Shown here: in pieces, positions 60,279 through 64,000 of the stretch
Numbering within the stretch: the stretch's first letter is position 1
Layout: each line of letters opens with the position of its first letter
NCBI GenBank assembly: GCA_016794465.1
Contig: JAEUKA010000089.1
Coordinates: 1-64,000 of the forward strand
Reading direction: 5' to 3'
From: Myxococcales bacterium
Lineage (GTDB): Bacteria > Myxococcota_A > Polyangia > Palsa-1104 > JAEUJZ01
DNA: 64,000 bases
Notes under the pieces: generated by a model
What the model saw: only the letters and a program-made list of their open reading frames with translations
What the model was told of the DNA's origin: nothing
The model's database searches: none
Program-made: the position numbers and the translations under genes

Positions 60279-62803
60279 GGCTGTCTCCGCTGGGCAGGGC
60301 GCTTGCCGGATTTGGCGGTGGGGTCAGCGGGGGGCTCGACGCTGGGTGCTGCACCTTCATAAAACCGGGCCATCGAGTCCACCCAGTCGCGTACCTGCGC
60401 GAGCTGCTCGGGCGGCGGCGTCAGAGCGGCCCCCAGCTGCAAGTAGCGCCGGTAGTGTTCGAGCGCGCCGCGTGGGTCCCCCTGCCCTTCGAGCTGCGCC
60501 CCTTGGGCCACCAAGACATCAGGAAGCTGCTGCGGATCGATCTTGGCGAGCAGTCCCTTGGCATCGTCGTAGCGACCGCGCTGCAGCAACAGCACCGCCT
60601 GGTTGTAGAGCACGCGCAGCAGGTGCTGGGGACTGCTCGACTGAGCTTGCTGAAGCGCCGAGCGCAGCAGCGGCCCCGCCTTCTCGAGATCGCCCTTGCC
60701 CGCCACTTCCACCGCTTTGTTATTAAAGGAAGCCGCCATGCTGGCATGCAGCGCGCGCACTTGGTCGGGGGTCAGCGCCGGAAGCGCCTGCTGGGCGAAG
60801 CTGCTGCCTTGGTAATGGTCGCCAAAGCGCAGCGCGACACGCGCCTGCAGGTGAGGCAGCCCGCCGCGACCCATGACCTGCTCCAGCGAGGCCACATCGA
60901 AGAGCTGGGCAACCTCGGTCAGCAGCTTCATCGCTACATCGATCTGACCGTTGTGAATCAGGGCCAGCACCTGCCACAGCTTGGCCTCGGCCTTTTGCAC
61001 CGGTAGCACCGCCGGTCCACCGCGCAGCACCGCTTGCGTCACAAACATCACGGACTGAAAGTTCGGGGCGGCTCCGGGGGGAGCTGCGCCAAACAGGATG
61101 CGCGCCGCCAAAAGACCTGACTGGGCCTTGATCTGCTGGGTCAGGTCATCGGTGCCATCCAAATAGCGCTGTGCCAGCCGAGGCTGCTGCAACGCCAGAT
61201 AGCACTGGGCAATCTCTTGGCGCAGTCCCAGCCGCAGCGCTTGGTTGGCCGGCGCATTCGAGGTCAGCGCTTCCGCTTTTTGCAGCACCAGCAGCGCGTC
61301 TTGGGCCTGTCCGGCATCACGCAGCGCCCGACCATAGGCGCCCAAAAAGCGCGGCTCGCCGGAGCCCTCTTTGAGGTAGCTCTGTAGCGTCTGAAGCGCG
61401 TCCTGCGGCTGACCGGCGGCAATCTGTCCAAGTGCCAGCGACTGCGCAGTTGCCACACTGGGCGCCAGCTTGTGCGCTTCCAGCAGATCCGCAAGTCCCG
61501 CTGTCGAGACGGTCGGCTGCGAGGTCGCCGGCAGCTTTGACAGCCCCCGCCGCATCAGCGCCCCCGCCAGCTTGCCCTGCAAGGACGCCAGCCCCGGATA
61601 GCGCGCCTGGACGCCCTTCCAGGTCTGCATCGCCGGCTCAAACTTGTTGTTCTTCAGCTGTAGATCGAGTCGCAGCAGCAGCGCTTTCTGGGCCGAGCCA
61701 TCGACCGGCCCCAGTCCGCCGTCGGCTCCCAAGAGCGGCTCGGTACAGCGCTCGATGACCGTCAGCGCTTCGGCTCCCTGCCCGGCTTGATCGCGCAGCT
61801 GTGCCAGCTCGACACAGACCCGCAGGTTGCTCGGCTGTAATTGCAGGGCCTTGGTCAGCGCCGCCACCGCTGCTGGCGTATCGGGTGGCACCTTGCGCAG
61901 ATACAAGAGCCCAAGCATCGAGACGGCTTCGGGCGTATCCCCGGCGTGCTCCAGCTGCTCAATGCCCGCGAGCAGCTGCCCACCATCGGCCAGCGCTTGC
62001 CCCAGTGCGGCCTGGGCGCGGCCATCTTGCGGAAACTGGAGCAGATAGCGGCGCAGGGTCGTCACTGCCTCGGCATGCTTGCCACTCGATAGCTGCGCTT
62101 GCCCAAGCAGGAGCAGCGCCTCGGCTTCGCTCGGACGGGCCTTGAGCAGATCCGTCAAGCTCCCCACCGCTTCGGCTCCCCGCCCCTTGGCCATCAGCAG
62201 CCGCGCGTGGAGCTTGCGCATCGCCACGCCGTTCACCCCCGGAAAGCGACCATCGAGCGGCAGCTTGGGCAGGACCAGCATCAGCAGCATCAGCGCTTGA
62301 TCGCTCTGACCGTCTTCGGCCAGCAGCTCGGCATGAAGCGCTGTCACCTCGGGCTCGCTGGGAAACGCCTGGCGCAGCTCTTCCGATTGCGAGAGCGCCT
62401 TGCTGCGCCGGTTCATCGCCCGCAGCGCCCGCACCACCTGAATTCGCACCGAGAGATCACTCACCCCACCCCGCACCTGCTGGGTAAGCAAGGCATAAGC
62501 CACCGCCGGATGTCCGCGTCGAATGTGAATGTCAGCCAGCGGTGCAAACAGGTCGGTCCGCATCGGGTTGAGCCGCATCACCTGCTGAAACCCAGCCGTC
62601 GCCGCTTCCCACTCGCGGGTCGCACCGGGCAGATCGCCACGATCGGCCGCCGCGTTGCCGCGCTGATAGGCAGCCTGGGCGTCGGTGAGGATTCGCCACT
62701 CCTGCTCAATCGACGCCGACTGCGCCACTGCTGGTGACGACATTCCCATCGACAGCGCGAAGGTCAGCGTGACCAGGCCAAGCCCACAAAGCGTCGCACG
62801 CAT
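60275..62803 (-). CDS. Exported TPR-repeat protein
   Basis: An 842-residue protein with a signal peptide (MRATLCGLGLVTLTFALSMGMSSPAVAQS). It is filled with TPR-like helical pairs, such as AAYQRGNAAADRGDLPGATREWEAAT and SEAEALLLLGQAQLSSGKHAEAVTTLRRYLLQFPQDGRAQAALG, over about 25 pairs. TPR solenoids hold protein partners; here in the periplasm. The longer frame to 63121 was rejected because it lies over the YbjN-like gene on the same strand in another frame. It is co-translated with the PhnD-like gene. Confidence 0.8.
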   Translation of the reverse strand: MRATLCGLGLVTLTFALSMGMSSPAVAQSASIEQEWRILTDAQAAYQRGNAAADRGDLPGATREWEAATAGFQQVMRLNPMRTDLFAPLADIHIRRGHPAVAYALLTQQVRGGVSDLSVRIQVVRALRAMNRRSKALSQSEELRQAFPSEPEVTALHAELLAEDGQSDQALMLLMLVLPKLPLDGRFPGVNGVAMRKLHARLLMAKGRGAEAVGSLTDLLKARPSEAEALLLLGQAQLSSGKHAEAVTTLRRYLLQFPQDGRAQAALGQALADGGQLLAGIEQLEHAGDTPEAVSMLGLLYLRKVPPDTPAAVAALTKALQLQPSNLRVCVELAQLRDQAGQGAEALTVIERCTEPLLGADGGLGPVDGSAQKALLLRLDLQLKNNKFEPAMQTWKGVQARYPGLASLQGKLAGALMRRGLSKLPATSQPTVSTAGLADLLEAHKLAPSVATAQSLALGQIAAGQPQDALQTLQSYLKEGSGEPRFLGAYGRALRDAGQAQDALLVLQKAEALTSNAPANQALRLGLRQEIAQCYLALQQPRLAQRYLDGTDDLTQQIKAQSGLLAARILFGAAPPGAAPNFQSVMFVTQAVLRGGPAVLPVQKAEAKLWQVLALIHNGQIDVAMKLLTEVAQLFDVASLEQVMGRGGLPHLQARVALRFGDHYQGSSFAQQALPALTPDQVRALHASMAASFNNKAVEVAGKGDLEKAGPLLRSALQQAQSSSPQHLLRVLYNQAVLLLQRGRYDDAKGLLAKIDPQQLPDVLVAQGAQLEGQGDPRGALEHYRRYLQLGAALTPPPEQLAQVRDWVDSMARFYEGAAPSVEPPADPTAKSGKRPAQRRQP

Positions 62804-62838
62804 AATCGCAGTTCTTCCAAGAAGGCAATGCGGTCGAA

Positions 62839-63360
62839 TCAGTACGTGCCGAGCGCGCCGGGTCCACCGGCTTTTCCGCCCGCCAGGTCCGCTTGCGCGT
62901 CCTCTAGCACGGACAGTGGATTGCCCAGCCCCAAGGCGATACGACCCAGCGTTGGCAGAAAGTCGGCGGCCGTCTTCACCGAAATCCGAAAGTAGGTCTG
63001 AATTTCCTCGGGAAGCAGGCCCCCGCGCGGCTGAAGCGGCAGGGTGGTGCGGAATCCTACCCGCCGGCGCTCGTAAGCAATCTCGAAGCCCGCGACCACC
63101 AGCGCTGGATTGAGCCGGCACAGGGCTGTCTCCATCGCTGCGATTCGCTCGGGAGGAACCTCGAACGTCAGCGGCTGGATCATCTGCACCACCCCGGCGT
63201 CTTGCTGCCAGCGGATGAGCAGTACCGAGTCGAGGGGTCCTCGTTCCGTTGGAATGACCAGCTCCGAGGCGTCTGGATTGGCCTCGTGAGGAACGCCATC
63301 CCGTTTGAGCAAGTCAAGCAAGTCTGAGTAGCTGCGCACAAGCTGGTTGTTTTCGCTCAT
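62839..63360 (-). CDS. YbjN/type-III-chaperone-fold-like protein
   Basis: A 173-residue soluble protein. The pattern of one N-terminal helix (SYSDLLDLLKRDGVPHE), a beta-sheet with VLLIRWQQDAGVVQMIQPLTFEVP, a helix MAAMETALCRLNPALVVAG-like and further strands (FEIAYERRRVGFRTTLPL) is that of YbjN-like proteins with the fold of type III secretion chaperones. Function unknown. It precedes the TPR gene by 35 bp and may belong to the same transcript. Confidence 0.55.
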   Translation of the reverse strand: MSENNQLVRSYSDLLDLLKRDGVPHEANPDASELVIPTERGPLDSVLLIRWQQDAGVVQMIQPLTFEVPPERIAAMETALCRLNPALVVAGFEIAYERRRVGFRTTLPLQPRGGLLPEEIQTYFRISVKTAADFLPTLGRIALGLGNPLSVLEDAQADLAGGKAGGPGALGTY

Positions 63361-63461
63361 GATCGAACACGGTCCTCTCTAGGCGCCCCATGGCCACCGG
63401 GGCCAAGCCCTGGAGAGCACATGGTATCTTGGGCAGCTTATCACCAAGCTCTCTTTGCGGC

Positions 63462-63983
63462 CTAGCGTGAATCGGCGCGGACCTCGCGTTCCCAGCTGGC
63501 CGATGTAGGACTAACCCCTTCGAGCTTGAGCAGCGCCGCTTTCTTGTCCAATCCGAACGCGAAGCCATGCAGCGAGCCGTCTCTGCCGAGCACTCGGTGA
63601 CACGGAACGACAATGCAAATCGGATTGTGACCCACGGCTTGCCCGACCGCCCGCGAGGCCTGCGGCTTCCCAACCGCCTGTGCCAGCTCTCCGTAACTGG
63701 TGGTCTGACCGGGCCGCACCCGCAGCAGCGCTTCATAGACCGCGCGCTGAAACGGAGTCTGGGCCAGCCGCAGATCCACCGGAATGTCGAGCTGCTTGGA
63801 CTGCCCATGTAGGTACTTGCGCAGCGCGGTCATCCAATCGGCGAACGGCGTCCCGGCCACGAGGTACAGGTACGGAGGTGAGGCGTCTCCAAAATAGAAG
63901 GCATGCACGCGCAGGAGGATCTGGGTCCGCTCGGGGAAACCCGCGAAAGCTGTCTCGTCGCGGATCGAGCCAAATCGGAGCAT
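63462..63983 (-). CDS. ogt: Methylated-DNA--protein-cysteine methyltransferase (Ogt/MGMT)
   Basis: A 173-residue suicide repair protein: residues 80-160 hold FQRAVYEALLRVRPGQTTSYGELAQAVGKPQASRAVGQAVG and the active Cys in VVPCHRVLGRDGSLHGFAFG. It moves alkyl groups from O6-alkylguanine to that Cys. The N-terminal domain has the usual size. The protein is complete in the window. Confidence 0.94.
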   Translation of the reverse strand: MLRFGSIRDETAFAGFPERTQILLRVHAFYFGDASPPYLYLVAGTPFADWMTALRKYLHGQSKQLDIPVDLRLAQTPFQRAVYEALLRVRPGQTTSYGELAQAVGKPQASRAVGQAVGHNPICIVVPCHRVLGRDGSLHGFAFGLDKKAALLKLEGVSPTSASWEREVRADSR

Positions 63984-64000
63984 GCAAAGACCGGAAGGGC

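Noticed and set aside
62804..63121. Upstream extension of the TPR protein
   Set aside because: It overlaps the YbjN-like gene in another frame, is Arg/Gly-rich, and a signal peptide starts at 62803.
63361..63461. Further unit of the 42-bp array (contains CCAAGCCCTGG)
   Set aside because: Only an 11-bp match to array 1 and no dyad; may be chance.

Overview
The window is about 62-65% G+C by eye (not counted) and looks like chromosome from a large-genome Gram-negative bacterium, most likely in or near Myxococcota. Supporting signs are two Hanks-type Ser/Thr kinases, a receiver-DUF4388 (PATAN) protein, an NtrC-like sigma-54 activator, many lipoproteins, a Kdo-8-phosphate phosphatase (so LPS), an S46 peptidase and SpoIIAA-like proteins. 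The assignment rests on gene content only.

Left end (1-5.9 kb): an IS3-family element cut by the window edge, a tRNA-Leu(GAG) with promoter and terminator, then a response regulator, a small membrane protein, a PHB-depolymerase-type lipoprotein esterase and an odd HATPase protein. 6.1-14.5 kb: a tight five-gene operon (SWIM-type zinc protein, unknown 470-aa protein, VWA, MoxR AAA+ ATPase, DUF5682), with a SUKH-like gene converging on it. 14.5-23.4 kb: RhlE-type helicase with a tetranucleotide-repeat tail, degenerate trypsin-fold protein overlapping NDH-2, an ABC exporter pair and an EamA transporter.

23.3-25.3 kb is a rearranged spot. An adenine DNA methyltransferase gene lies between two perfect 42-bp copies of the 3' end of the EamA gene, beside an array of 42-bp palindrome-centred repeats. 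25.3-40.1 kb is mostly housekeeping: kdsC, thioester-reductase-like SDR, S46 peptidase, amidase, kinase, Pit/DUF47 phosphate uptake, rubredoxin-Fur, MFS, GspC-like PDZ protein and PlsC acyltransferase.

40.2-46.4 kb holds the most striking system: two large adjacent genes. The first encodes a trypsin-fold domain, an nSTAND-like ATPase, a Ser/Thr kinase and one membrane helix. The second encodes an nSTAND-like ATPase, one membrane helix and fourteen near-identical 42-residue WD40 repeats. They look like a membrane-anchored sensor/effector pair of the conflict-system type.

46.5-64 kb: a crotonase, a second 42-bp repeat array ahead of a coiled-coil protein, a lipid/specialised-metabolism group (P450, FAD oxidoreductase, SAM methyltransferase, STAS-like protein, FkbM methyltransferase, sterol-desaturase family), nadD, a Rossmann/DUF2520 protein, an NtrC-like activator, a UhpT/GlpT-like transporter, a TPR protein with a PhnD-like partner, a YbjN-like protein and an MGMT-type DNA repair protein.
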